Notes under the pieces: model-generated
Told to the model about the DNA's origin: nothing
The model's database searches: none
Seen by the model: only the letters and a program-made list of their open reading frames with translations
Translations under genes and position numbers: made by a program
In this document: in pieces, positions 1-10,029 of the stretch
Layout of the letters: the number at the start of each line of letters is the position of its first letter
Numbering within the stretch: the first letter of the stretch is position 1
Assembly (NCBI GenBank): GCA_023247285.1
Contig: JAHFGU010000040.1
Span: 1 to 10,346 of the forward strand
From: Candidatus Omnitrophota bacterium
Lineage (GTDB): Bacteria; Omnitrophota; Koll11; Aquiviventales; Aquiviventaceae
Reading direction: 5' to 3'
DNA: 10,346 nt

Positions 1-786
1 ACAGACCACAGGCCCGCCGCCGAACGTGGGCCGCACGCCAAGATTCATCACGCCGGGGCCTCGCCAGCGGGCGCCCGGTCGCTCGACGGTCACGGCATAG
101 ACGCCCTGCGGCGGCAGCACATGCTCCCTAAGGGCGATATTCGCCGTGGGGAATCCAAGGCCGCGACCCCGGCCGGCGCCCGGCACGACGCGACCATAGA
201 GCGCCGCTGGACGACCCAGCAGCGCGCGGGCCTGGGCCAGCTCGCCGGCAGCGATGAGCCGGCGAATCCGCGAGCTCGAGATCGGCGCGCCGCCGTGCCG
301 CACTTCCGGAACGGACACCACGTCGAAGCCCCGCGACGGACCCAGCCGCCGCAGCAGCGCGAGGTTCCCGGCCTGCCCGCGGCCGAAGAGGAATTGTTCG
401 CCGACCACGAGCACGCGGGCGTGCAGCTGACGAACCAGCACGCGGTCCACAAATTGCGCCGCGGTCACGCGCGCGAATCGCTGCGTGAACGGGATGACGA
501 GCACCCGGTCGACGCCGGTCGCGGCGAGGACGCGCACGCGCTCACCCAGCGGCATGAGCGCAGGTGCGGCCTGCGCCGGCGCCAGCACGCGTTGAGGGTC
601 CGGATCAAAGGTCAGTGCCACGGCGAGCGCGCGCTGTCGGCGCGCGAGGCGCACGGCTGCGCGCAGGATCCGTCGATGACCCCGGTGCACGCCGTCGAAC
701 ACGCCCACCGCGACCACCGTGCGGGTGGGTGCGCGGCGGATGGCGGACAGGCCACGCAGAATGCGGATGGGCCGACGCGGCAGCAT
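1..786 (-). CDS. ribF: Bifunctional riboflavin kinase / FAD synthetase RibF, C-terminus beyond window
   Basis: Makes FMN from riboflavin and then FAD, using ATP, in the cytosol. The 262 visible residues show the nucleotidyltransferase motif GVFDGVHRGH (28-37), the second adenylyltransferase motif ISSSRIR (169-175), the flavokinase signature GFPTAN (211-216) and MNLGVRPTF (247-255). The order of domains is the usual one: N-terminal FAD synthetase, then riboflavin kinase. Family members are about 310 residues, so roughly 50 are missing off the left edge. I chose the ATG at 784-786 because it leaves about 22 residues before the first strand, as is normal, and lies 16 bases after the truB stop. 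No clear Shine-Dalgarno sequence is seen there, so translation may be coupled to truB. Last visible gene of the operon. Confidence 0.95.
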   Translation of the reverse strand, partial: MLPRRPIRILRGLSAIRRAPTRTVVAVGVFDGVHRGHRRILRAAVRLARRQRALAVALTFDPDPQRVLAPAQAAPALMPLGERVRVLAATGVDRVLVIPFTQRFARVTAAQFVDRVLVRQLHARVLVVGEQFLFGRGQAGNLALLRRLGPSRGFDVVSVPEVRHGGAPISSSRIRRLIAAGELAQARALLGRPAALYGRVVPGAGRGRGLGFPTANIALREHVLPPQGVYAVTVERPGARWRGPGVMNLGVRPTFGGGPVVC

Positions 787-802
787 GGGGATCAGGGCGC
801 GG

Positions 803-1507
803 TCACGATCTGACGGCGGATGGCACAGGCACCGGCACGAGCGCTTCACGAATAGCTTCTGGGTCTGCGCTCCGGATCCAGGAGAGCGGCTTAGCCTGCG
901 TAAGGGTCCAGCCGCCGACAGCGGTGCGCACGAGGCGGGACACGTGGCCCACCGTGCCCAGCCGCTCAGCGATGGCTTCCGCCAGCGTGCGGATGTAGGT
1001 CCCCGCCGAGCAGCGAATGCGCAGCGTAATCGCATCGGCTGCCACCTCGAGCAGCGTCAGCTCGGCAATGCGCACGGTGCGCGCGGCCAGCGTAACCGGC
1101 GTATGATGGCGGGCCCACCAGTAGGCTGGCCGGCCGCGCACTTTGACCGCGCTATAGGCAGGCGGGACTTGCGTGACAGCGCCGCGGAACGCGCCCAGCG
1201 CCGACTCCACCGTGTCGCGCTGCAGCGGCGGCACCGGCGCGGTCGCGATTGGCCGCCCGTCCGCATCGCCGGTGTCGGTGCGCGTGCCGAACCGCACCAC
1301 GCCTTCATAGACCTTCTCATGATGTTGCAGGGCGGCCTGGTGCTGCGTGGCGGTCCCCACCAGCACCACCAGCAGCCCTTCAGCCATCGGGTCCAGCGTG
1401 CCGGTATGGCCCACCCGCCGCACGCCGAGCTTGCGCCGCACGATCTCGACCACGTCATGCGACGTCAGCCCGCTGGACTTATGCACGAGGAGCGCGCCTG
1501 CGTCCAT
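803..1507 (-). CDS. truB: tRNA pseudouridine(55) synthase TruB, short form
   Basis: Converts U55 in the T loop of tRNAs to pseudouridine. The catalytic motif GHTGTLDPMAEG is present with nucleophile Asp39. Further family blocks are YEGVVRFGTRTDTGDADG, QVPPAYSAVKVRGRPAY and CSAGTYIRTLAEAIAERLG. At 234 residues it is clearly shorter than the roughly 300-residue forms of E. coli and Bacillus; the sequence ends soon after the conserved core, so the C-terminal PUA-like RNA-binding region appears to be absent. The ATG at 1505-1507 is 8 bases after the rbfA stop. A GAGGG sequence inside the rbfA tail could act as ribosome-binding site. The neighbours rbfA and ribF are the expected ones, which supports the call. 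Confidence 0.95.
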   Translation of the reverse strand: MDAGALLVHKSSGLTSHDVVEIVRRKLGVRRVGHTGTLDPMAEGLLVVLVGTATQHQAALQHHEKVYEGVVRFGTRTDTGDADGRPIATAPVPPLQRDTVESALGAFRGAVTQVPPAYSAVKVRGRPAYWWARHHTPVTLAARTVRIAELTLLEVAADAITLRIRCSAGTYIRTLAEAIAERLGTVGHVSRLVRTAVGGWTLTQAKPLSWIRSADPEAIREALVPVPVPSAVRS

Positions 1508-1515
1508 CCGAGGCG

Positions 1516-1872
1516 TCAGCCCTCGCTCGTAGACGGACGGTCGAGCTGATCCAAGCGCTCCATCATGGAGATCGAGCCTTCGATGGAGGCGTCATAGTGG
1601 AAGGACAATTCCGGAATCACCTTCAGGCGGAACCGCCGCTTGACGAGCCCATGGATAAAGTTGGCAGCCCGGTTGAGCGCCTCCTGCGTCCGCGCCTGCT
1701 CCGCTTCGCCGCCCAGGCAGCTGTAGCGCACCTTGGCGTACCGCAGGTCCTTCGAGAGCTCGACGCGCGTGATGGTCACGAAGCCCAGCCGCGGATCCTT
1801 CAGCTCCTGATGGATGATGAGCGCCACTTCGCGCTGCAGCTCTTGCGCAATCCGGTCGACGCGTGTGGACAT
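1516..1872 (-). CDS. rbfA: 30S ribosome-binding factor RbfA
   Basis: Small KH-type protein that binds the immature 30S subunit and helps late maturation of the 16S rRNA 5' end. The 118 residues contain the family core DPRLGFVTITRVELSKDLR followed by an alternating strand that includes YAKVRYSCLG, then the helix ALNRAANFIHGLVKRRF and the strand IPELSFHYDASI. The length matches the family. The reading frame stays open further upstream to about 2022, but the family N-terminus (MSTRVDRIAQELQREV) begins at the ATG at 1870-1872, so I use that start. It lies 11 bases after the stop of the DUF503 gene. The order DUF503-rbfA-truB-ribF is conserved in many bacteria. Confidence 0.95.
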   Translation of the reverse strand: MSTRVDRIAQELQREVALIIHQELKDPRLGFVTITRVELSKDLRYAKVRYSCLGGEAEQARTQEALNRAANFIHGLVKRRFRLKVIPELSFHYDASIEGSISMMERLDQLDRPSTSEG

Positions 1873-1883
1873 GAGTCTCGGCG

Positions 1884-2165
1884 CTACCAATACTCCTGGT
1901 CGATGCGAATCACGGCGACCAGCTGCGTCTGGCGCAGCCAGTCGGTCACGTCGCGCAGCAGGCGCTCGACGAACACGCGGCTCTCGGCGAGCGTGGAGAT
2001 CCCCAGTGTCGCGCGCTGCCATTTCTCGCTGGCCTCCACCTCGGCGACGGCAATGTTAAACCGCCCGCGCAGCTGATCCTTCAGGCTCCTCAGGACGGCG
2101 CGCTTATCTTTCAAGGACTGCGCGTGCGGCAGGTGCACCTCCACCTGTAGGAGGCCCACCACCAT
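1884..2165 (-). CDS. ylxP: DUF503 / YlxP-family small protein
   Basis: A 93-residue protein of the YlxP (DUF503) family, usually found next to rbfA; its biochemical role is not established, and a ribosome-associated job is inferred from context. The family pattern is plain: MVVGLLQVEVHLPHAQSLKD at the start, then KDQLRGRFNIAVAEVE, KWQRATLGI and a C-terminal helix. The frame is open upstream by 12 codons, but the conserved N-terminus fixes the ATG at 2163-2165. This start shares one base with the stop of the upstream nucleotidyltransferase gene (TGATG), which suggests translational coupling. Confidence 0.9.
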   Translation of the reverse strand: MVVGLLQVEVHLPHAQSLKDKRAVLRSLKDQLRGRFNIAVAEVEASEKWQRATLGISTLAESRVFVERLLRDVTDWLRQTQLVAVIRIDQEYW

Positions 2166-2878
2166 CACGCGGCCAGGCGCTGCGCCAACGCCCGCAGGCA
2201 CGCGGCCGGATCCGGCTCATCGGCCATGCGCTCCAGTTCCTTGCGCACCCGGCCCGCGTTGAGCCAGCCGAGCGCGCCGGCCTGGACCGCCTCGCGCGCC
2301 GCCGCATCAGTCTCCGGCGCCCACGCCAACCCGAAGCGCACGGCAAAGCGCACGCCGCGCAACAGGCGGCTCGGGTCGTCGAAAAAACTGCGCGGGTGCA
2401 GCACGCGCAGCGCGCGGGCCTCCACGTCCGCGGCACCCTGGTAAGGGTCGATCAGCTCCCCGAACCGCTGGGCGCTGAGGGCGGCGGCCATGGCGTTGAT
2501 CGTGAAATCCCTCCGGAACAGATCGTCCTGAAGACGGCCCGGCGTCACCGCCGGGTAGGCGGCCGGCTGCGCATAGCGTTCCGTCCGGCACATGGCGACA
2601 TCGATCCGACACACTGCCCCGCCGGAGAGCAGCCGCACCGTCGCGGTCCCGAACTGCGGATGCATGGTCACCGTGCCGCCGAGCGCGCGCGCCACGCCCT
2701 GCGCCGCAGCCGCGCCATCGCCCTCAACCGCCACATCTGCGTCCTCGACCGTCGGGATCCCGAGCAGCCAATCCCGCACGCAGCCGCCGACCGCGAACGC
2801 GCGCACCCCCTGCTCCTCGGCGATCCGGCCGACCCGACGCAGCAGCGCGCGCGCGTCCTTCGGCATGCGCACTCTCAT
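2165..2878 (-). CDS. cca: CCA tRNA nucleotidyltransferase / poly(A) polymerase head-and-neck protein, short form
   Basis: Class II nucleotidyltransferase that most likely completes or repairs tRNA 3' ends, adding CCA or part of it. Visible motifs are GGCVRDWLLG (31-40), the metal-binding Asp pair D46-A-D48, RRDFTINAMA (122-131), IDPYQGAADVEARALRVLHP and the neck motif FDDPSRLLRGVRFAVRFG. Bacterial CCA enzymes are usually about 370-470 residues; this one stops at 237, shortly after the neck, so the C-terminal body/tail region (and any HD domain) is absent. The tRNA gene at 7467-7540 lacks an encoded CCA, so the cell needs this activity. The ATG at 2876-2878 overlaps the xer stop by four bases (ATGA). 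CCA adding, A adding or CC adding cannot be told apart by eye. Confidence 0.85.
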   Translation of the reverse strand: MRVRMPKDARALLRRVGRIAEEQGVRAFAVGGCVRDWLLGIPTVEDADVAVEGDGAAAAQGVARALGGTVTMHPQFGTATVRLLSGGAVCRIDVAMCRTERYAQPAAYPAVTPGRLQDDLFRRDFTINAMAAALSAQRFGELIDPYQGAADVEARALRVLHPRSFFDDPSRLLRGVRFAVRFGLAWAPETDAAAREAVQAGALGWLNAGRVRKELERMADEPDPAACLRALAQRLAA

Positions 2879-3761
2879 GGCCGCGGGTGGTACCGTTGAT
2901 GCACCGTTTTCAAGCGTGCGCGGTCCACATGGGTGTAGCGCTGGGTCGTGCTGATGGAGGCATGGCCGAGCAATTCCTGCACGACCCGGAGGTCCGCCCC
3001 GCGCTCAAGCAGATGCGTCGCGAACGAATGGCGCAGCGTATGCGGCCCGATGGATTTCGGAATCATGCCCGCCGCCGCGTAATGCTTCACGAGCTGCCAG
3101 ACGCGCTGGCGGGTGAGGCGGCGGCCGGCGCGGTTGACGAACAGCGCGGCCGTCTCCGGCCGGCCGGCCAAGAGCGCTGGACGCTCATCCGCCAGGTACC
3201 GGTCAATCGTCTCCGCGGCAGCCTGCCCAAGGGGGACGATGCGCTCCTTGTTCCCTTTCCCGATGCACCGGAGAAATCCCGCCGCCACGTGGCACTGCAT
3301 CACCTCCAGCGCTACCAACTCGGACACGCGCAGCCCGGTCCCGTAGAGCAGCTCCAACATCGCGAGATCCCGGAGCCCGAGCCCCTCCGGCGAGACGCTG
3401 CCTAACAGCCGCTCCACCTCCTGGACATGCAGCGTCTGCGGCAACCGGCGCCACAGGCGGGGCGTGTCGATGAAGGCCGTGGGGCTGCGCGCGATCCGCC
3501 GCTGGCCCTGGAGAAACCGGAACAGCCCCTTGAGCGCCGAGAGCTTGCGCGCGAGGCTGCTCGGGCTGCGGTGCGCCCGCAGGGCCTGCAAGAACTCCCG
3601 CACGTGCACGGCGCGCACCTTGGCCCATGAGCCGACGCCCTCCCGCTCCAGGTGCGCAGCAAATTGGGCCAGGTCTTCCCTGTAACTCGCGCGGGTCGTC
3701 GCGCTGAGCCCCCGCTCCAGCTCGAGGTAGGCGAGGTACTCGTCGACCGTCTGCGCGAGGC

Positions 3762-3765
<4 letters not shown>
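2875..3765 (-). CDS. xerD: Tyrosine recombinase of the XerC/XerD type
   Basis: Site-specific recombinase of the family that resolves chromosome dimers at dif. At 296 residues it has full length. The N-terminal SAM-like core-binding domain (about 1-90) is followed by a catalytic domain with all six expected residues: R146 in GTGLRVSEL, K170 in GKGNKER, H242 and R245 in HTLRHSF, H268 in LLGHASIS and nucleophile Y277 in TQRYTHV. Spacing matches XerD/XerC closely, so it is probably the housekeeping enzyme and not an island integrase. It starts with GTG (3763-3765), overlapping the stop of the lipoprotein gene by four bases (GTGA), and overlaps cca at its end. It lies about 3.7 kb from the island and in host-like GC. 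XerC against XerD cannot be decided from this alone. Confidence 0.9.
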
Positions 3766-7081
<3,316 letters not shown>

Positions 7082-7097
7082 CCGCGAGGCGCGCCGC

Positions 7098-7388
7098 TCA
7101 GTAGTAGCGGATCTCGAACTCGCTGAACATCTCCGAGGCTTGGCCCCAAGTGGCCTCGACCCGGGAGATGAAGTTCTTCATGGGGCCGGAGCGGAGCGCC
7201 TGCAGGAACCGCTCCAGGGTCGCCTCATCCGCTTCGGCGATCAGCTCCACGCGCCCATCGCGGAGATTCTTGATCCAGCCGACCACGCCGCACTGCTGCG
7301 CGGTTTCCTCCGCGGTCATGCGGAACCCGACCCCCTGCACGCGGCCGGCGTAGAAGACGTGCACCCGCTTCTTCGTGGTGGGCTTCAT
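7098..7388 (-). CDS. acyP: Acylphosphatase
   Basis: Hydrolyses carboxyl-phosphate bonds of acyl phosphates. The 96 residues contain both catalytic positions: R23 in GRVQGVGFR and N41 in [12 protein letters not shown], plus the rest of the small ferredoxin-like fold. Length is normal for the family. The ATG at 7386-7388 gives a typical short lead of seven residues (MKPTTKK) before the first strand. It is the first protein gene of the host operon in reading order and follows the tRNA-Pro gene by 78 bases. I see no strong promoter in that gap, so read-through from the tRNA transcript is possible. Confidence 0.93.
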   Translation of the reverse strand: MKPTTKKRVHVFYAGRVQGVGFRMTAEETAQQCGVVGWIKNLRDGRVELIAEADEATLERFLQALRSGPMKNFISRVEATWGQASEMFSEFEIRYY

Positions 7389-7466
7389 CGCAACAAAAAG
7401 AATATCCGCGATAGATAACGAATCGGGGCGCGGCTCCCTTCACATCCCATCGCTATCAAGAAAGAA
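7389..7466 (-). other. Intergenic gap between tRNA-Pro and acyP
   Basis: A 78-base stretch with no gene. It holds a 12-base copy of the tRNA 3' end (listed separately). A TTGATA (7454-7459) and a TATCTA (7412-7417) on the minus strand look promoter-like but are 36 bases apart, too far to form one sigma-70 promoter. No hairpin followed by a T run was found on the minus strand, so there is no clear terminator for the tRNA. Confidence 0.5.
7420..7431 (-). repeat. Second copy of the tRNA-Pro 3' end
   Basis: The 12 bases here (minus strand GCGCCCCGATTC) repeat exactly 7464-7475, which spans the 3' acceptor strand, the discriminator base and the first bases downstream of the tRNA gene. The two copies are 44 bases apart. 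A chance match of this length at this distance is unlikely. It may be a scar of local slippage or of an earlier integration or excision at the same tRNA. Confidence 0.6.
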
Positions 7467-7540
7467 TCGGGGCGCTGGGATTTGAACCCAGGACCTCTTG
7501 GTCCCGAACCAAGCGCTCTACCAAACTGAGCCACGCCCCG
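7467..7540 (-). tRNA. tRNA-Pro (anticodon CGG)
   Basis: A 74-base cloverleaf reads on the minus strand: acceptor CGGGGCG/CGCCCCG, TG, D stem GCTC/GAGC with loop AGTTTGGTA, anticodon stem CTTGG/CCAAG with loop TTCGGGA (anticodon CGG followed by G37), variable AGGTC, T stem CTGGG/CCCAG with loop TTCAAAT, and discriminator A. All stems pair perfectly. The C1:G72 pair with A73 fits bacterial tRNA-Pro. No CCA is encoded; TTC follows. Bases 1-40 are identical to the orphan half at 10201-10240, so the 5' half now comes from the island side of the junction and the 3' half from the chromosome. No convincing promoter lies in the 27 bases between this gene and the upstream ORF. Confidence 0.97.
7501..7540 (-). 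repeat. Left 40-bp direct repeat (attL-like), inside tRNA-Pro
   Basis: Exact 40-base match to 10201-10240, same orientation. It covers the tRNA from its first base through the anticodon loop plus one base of the 3' anticodon stem. On the tRNA 3' side, similarity continues weakly: two mismatches and then AGAGG in both copies. On the island side identity ends at once. This is the pattern left by site-specific integration within a tRNA gene, with crossover probably in or near the anticodon loop. Confidence 0.92.
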
Positions 7541-7567
7541 TATGTCTGTCAGCTCCTGTTTTATCGT

Positions 7568-8143
7568 TCAACCACTTACTACAAATGCGTCCAGGAGTTT
7601 TTTAATCTTTAGGACCCCATCCTGGGATAGCGTGGCAGGAATCCACAACACCGCTTTTTCACTAGGGCCGAGCACGACTTCGAGTTTATTCATAGAGGAA
7701 CCAGCCTGCGTGGTAGTACCAACAATTGAGGCTGTCTCTTCAGGTTGCTCTGTTTTCGTGCTTCCCTTTCGCGTTAACTTAGATGAACCGTTACGAGTCT
7801 TCCGGTTCCAACTAGCCAACGCGGAAGAATTGGAACCGTATTTTTCATAGTCGGAAACAAGAGTTCTAATTCGAGTCTTATACGTCTGTAGCGAAACCGG
7901 ACTGACCTTGTTCTTATGTTTGTTGAACACGCGAGTGAAGATCTGGTCTAAGTGATCCCTGAATGTATCGAGTGTAGCGGCCTCTTGGTCTGTAAGGACA
8001 GTCGACACCATCTTCACAGCGGCTTTCATCCCCCCCGCTGTGTTCGGTGGATAATTACCATTCCTTTCAGCTGTCTTCACAAATTCAAGCAGTTCCCCCA
8101 GCATTCGGGTATTTCCCACAGTCGCTAGCTTTTCCCGTTCCAT
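7568..8143 (-). CDS. Unknown two-part island protein downstream of the methyltransferase
   Basis: Not a family I can name. The 191-residue product has a helix-rich N-terminal part (about 1-108) ending in SLQTYKTRIRTLVSDYEKYG, which recalls the SAM-like core-binding domain of tyrosine recombinases. A polar Ser/Thr/Lys/Gly-rich linker (about 110-150) follows, then a short C-terminal unit KLEVVLGPSEKAVLWIPATL plus a last helix. No catalytic R, HxxR or Tyr set is present, so it is not an active recombinase. A role in controlling or assisting the restriction system is inferred only from position. I chose the ATG at 8141-8143 because GGAGG (8150-8154) lies six bases before it; GTG at 8170 and ATG at 8149 are less well placed. 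It has its own 127-base upstream spacer. Confidence 0.72.
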   Translation of the reverse strand: MEREKLATVGNTRMLGELLEFVKTAERNGNYPPNTAGGMKAAVKMVSTVLTDQEAATLDTFRDHLDQIFTRVFNKHKNKVSPVSLQTYKTRIRTLVSDYEKYGSNSSALASWNRKTRNGSSKLTRKGSTKTEQPEETASIVGTTTQAGSSMNKLEVVLGPSEKAVLWIPATLSQDGVLKIKKLLDAFVVSG

Positions 8144-8162
8144 CTCCATCCTCCATGTGTTA

Positions 8163-8179
8163 TAGGGCACCGCGCCCTA
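8163..8179. promoter_or_regulatory. Inverted repeat upstream of the 191-residue ORF, candidate operator
   Basis: TAGGGC-ACCGC-GCCCTA: six-base arms around a five-base spacer, starting nine bases upstream of the GGAGG ribosome site of the ORF. There is no T run after it, so it is unlikely to be a terminator of the methyltransferase gene. It could be an operator or an RNA hairpin in the leader. Short GC arms can occur by chance, though the surrounding sequence is AT-rich. Confidence 0.4.
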
Positions 8180-8210
8180 GCTTTGCATGGAGGACATGGC
8201 ATCTTATTTT

Positions 8211-8254
8211 GTCAGTCTTGTCAAGTCAGTTTTTTCAGTCAGTCATAACAAGAC
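8211..8254 (-). promoter_or_regulatory. Repeat cluster with TTGACA box, candidate promoter/operator
   Basis: In the spacer between methyltransferase and the 191-residue ORF, GTCAGT occurs three times (8211, 8225, 8238; spacing 14 and 13). A seven-base inverted repeat GTCTTGT (8215-8221) / ACAAGAC (8248-8254) overlaps the array. On the minus strand a perfect TTGACA (8219-8224) is followed after 17 bases by TGCCAT (8196-8201), a poor -10 match. The layout resembles a promoter with operator boxes; restriction-modification control regions often have such repeats, but no known controller-protein gene is recognised here. Confidence 0.4.
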
Positions 8255-8270
8255 ACGCCACAAAACATCA

Positions 8271-9167
8271 TTACCGCATCCAGCTTAGATCGCGCCCGAT
8301 GAGTGATTCCGTCATCTGCGCGTGATGCGTGTTCTTCATCGCAACTGTTCGAGTTTGAAAACCGTGCTTGGCTGCAAGAGCCAAAACCTCGTCAGCAAAA
8401 TCATAGGTCATCAAAAAATCACCAGTGATGTTTGTTGCTAATTCAAAAAGTCTCTGATGGTCAAGCGTGTGGTAAGTATACAGCCGCGCTCCGGCCTTCT
8501 TCCCCCCAGCGGTATACGGTGGATCAATAAAGAAAACGGAGTTCTGACGATCAGCGTATCTCCGTATTGCCGCAAGGCCGTCTCCTTCAATAAAACTGAT
8601 GCGATGGCGAACCTTAGCGATCATCCTAATCCGCCGCGCAAGGGTTGTTGGATACCATCGGGATTTCAACCCTTTTCCATTTTCCCCGTTCTTGATAAGA
8701 CTACTCCCCGGAGCCAGGATACCTCCATGGAAGGTTCGGTTCTTTAGGATGGTCCGAAAGGCTTTCTGCCGTATTGAGGAACTTCCCTTAGCCAACTCCG
8801 CTAGGACATTGTCGTTGGTCAGCTCAAACGACAGGATACGTTGGGCTAGCCATTCGTTATCGTCACTCAGAATGGTTTTCCAAACAGCCGAGACCTGATC
8901 ATCAAGTTCAACAAGGATGACGCGATCTGCTAACTGTTCAAACGCCACGGTAAGACCTATGATAGCGCCTCCCGCGAATGGTTCTACGAACAGTGAAGGT
9001 CTTGTATCTAAACACCTCAACCATTCCCGGACGCGCGGGACAAGCCAGGTTTTCCCGCCAGGGTATCGGAATGGGCTCCGTTGAGGGACTGACGCAACGT
9101 TGACCACTGGCTCCGATACAGGGACATCGAAAAAAGTTAACTGAGACCCTGGGCTAAAGGAGTTCAT
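8271..9167 (-). CDS. D12-class (Dam-type) adenine-specific DNA methyltransferase
   Basis: Transfers a methyl group from S-adenosylmethionine to adenine N6 in a recognition site, protecting DNA from the adjacent nuclease. The 298 residues show the D12 order: FRYPGGK at 33-39, the AdoMet-binding FVEPFAGG at 60-67, a central variable region that would hold target recognition, the catalytic DPPY at 215-218 within SVFFIDPPYTAGGKKAG, and FLMTYDF at 251-257. The frame is open 49 codons upstream into the nuclease gene, but the sequence before MNSFSPGSQLTFF looks like out-of-frame nuclease coding, so I use ATG 9165-9167. It overlaps the nuclease by 14 bases, which suggests coupled translation. Recognition sequence unknown. 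Base composition is much lower in GC than the host genes. Confidence 0.92.
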   Translation of the reverse strand: MNSFSPGSQLTFFDVPVSEPVVNVASVPQRSPFRYPGGKTWLVPRVREWLRCLDTRPSLFVEPFAGGAIIGLTVAFEQLADRVILVELDDQVSAVWKTILSDDNEWLAQRILSFELTNDNVLAELAKGSSSIRQKAFRTILKNRTFHGGILAPGSSLIKNGENGKGLKSRWYPTTLARRIRMIAKVRHRISFIEGDGLAAIRRYADRQNSVFFIDPPYTAGGKKAGARLYTYHTLDHQRLFELATNITGDFLMTYDFADEVLALAAKHGFQTRTVAMKNTHHAQMTESLIGRDLSWMR

Positions 9168-10029
9168 CGATGGTCTTCGTATCGGGCGGATTAGGTTCTT
9201 CAAGTTTTTCATCCACTTTTTCTTGCAGGTGCTCGATGAAACTCTTGACGTCGCCAGCCTCAGAGCGGGTAATCCTATCGAGGCTCTCGTTGAACTTGGT
9301 ATACACGGTCTCATGTCGAACGAGCGTGTAACAATTTTGCGTTCGGCTACGCTGCAAGTCGTAAACGAACCACGCGATATCTGCCACCGCCGGCCTTACT
9401 TTTTCCAATCTTGGCAAGGTCTTGAAGAAACCTTTATTGAGCGCAACGGCGATCTTTTTGTTCCAGGCTCTCAATATCCCGCCCTTGAAAATCAGTTGGG
9501 GAGCTAACCGCTTTCGTGAAGAAGAAAGATAATCCGGATTGGGATAGTTTGGCCTTTTGCTCCAATCCATCGACGCTCGGCTCGTTGGCGCTTGCATGTA
9601 ATACTCAAAGGGATTCCGCACGTTGCCTGAAATATATACGGCCTGGACTTCCAGCGCTCCGAAGTCGGTTACCTTGCCTCTATCATCGTATGAAACCAGT
9701 ACCACATCAATGTTCCCTGCCGACTTCCCATTTTTGTCGTTTAGCTTCACTTCGGTGAGCGTAGTCCACTTGGCCGTGGGTGGGAAGAAAAAGGCCGCGG
9801 CGTCTTCAGCGATGATCCAGTTTTGCCGAAAGCGAATTGGACAAGTAATCACGACTTCCTGGCCATCGAAGATGCTACATACGCCAAGAGGATCGTTTGC
9901 CTTATCCTTCGTACAATTCGGCACCCTGTTCCCAAAGGGGCATAGACGGTGTTGGCGAGAGCGTACTGCCTCACGGTTATGGTTGGTGACTGGGAAACCA
10001 AAGACTTCAGCGAGTGGCTGATTGGGCAT
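9154..10029 (-). CDS. NotI-like type II restriction endonuclease
   Basis: Cuts unmethylated DNA at a specific site. The 291-residue product matches the NotI family in two places. First, an N-terminal Cys4 cluster in LAEVFGFPV...LCPF...NC...GVC...TCP (cysteines 30, 39, 51 and 63 from the ATG), which in NotI binds an iron atom. Second, a PD-(D/E)xK-type site in its ExQ variant: Asp108 in GNIDVVLV and E127/Q129 in FGALEVQAVYISG, close to the NotI LEIQ segment. The rest is less conserved. Start: ATG at 10027-10029, with AGGTG four bases upstream; an adjacent GTG at 10030-10032 is the alternative. It precedes and overlaps the methyltransferase gene, the opposite of the order often expected for safe establishment. 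The recognition site cannot be inferred. Confidence 0.88.
   Translation of the reverse strand: MPNQPLAEVFGFPVTNHNREAVRSRQHRLCPFGNRVPNCTKDKANDPLGVCSIFDGQEVVITCPIRFRQNWIIAEDAAAFFFPPTAKWTTLTEVKLNDKNGKSAGNIDVVLVSYDDRGKVTDFGALEVQAVYISGNVRNPFEYYMQAPTSRASMDWSKRPNYPNPDYLSSSRKRLAPQLIFKGGILRAWNKKIAVALNKGFFKTLPRLEKVRPAVADIAWFVYDLQRSRTQNCYTLVRHETVYTKFNESLDRITRSEAGDVKSFIEHLQEKVDEKLEEPNPPDTKTIDELL

Noticed and set aside
719..1549. Long open frames on the plus strand opposite truB, ribF and ligA (for example 4978-6576)
   Set aside because: They are opposite recognised conserved genes in GC-rich DNA, and their products are Arg/Ala/His/Pro-rich without any family motif.
1516..2022. A longer rbfA starting near 2022
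   Set aside because: The extra N-terminal 50 residues are the out-of-frame translation of the DUF503 gene and precede the conserved family start.
8271..9314. A longer methyltransferase starting at 9314
   Set aside because: The extra 49 residues overlap the nuclease coding region in another frame; the D12 protein has a sound start at 9167.
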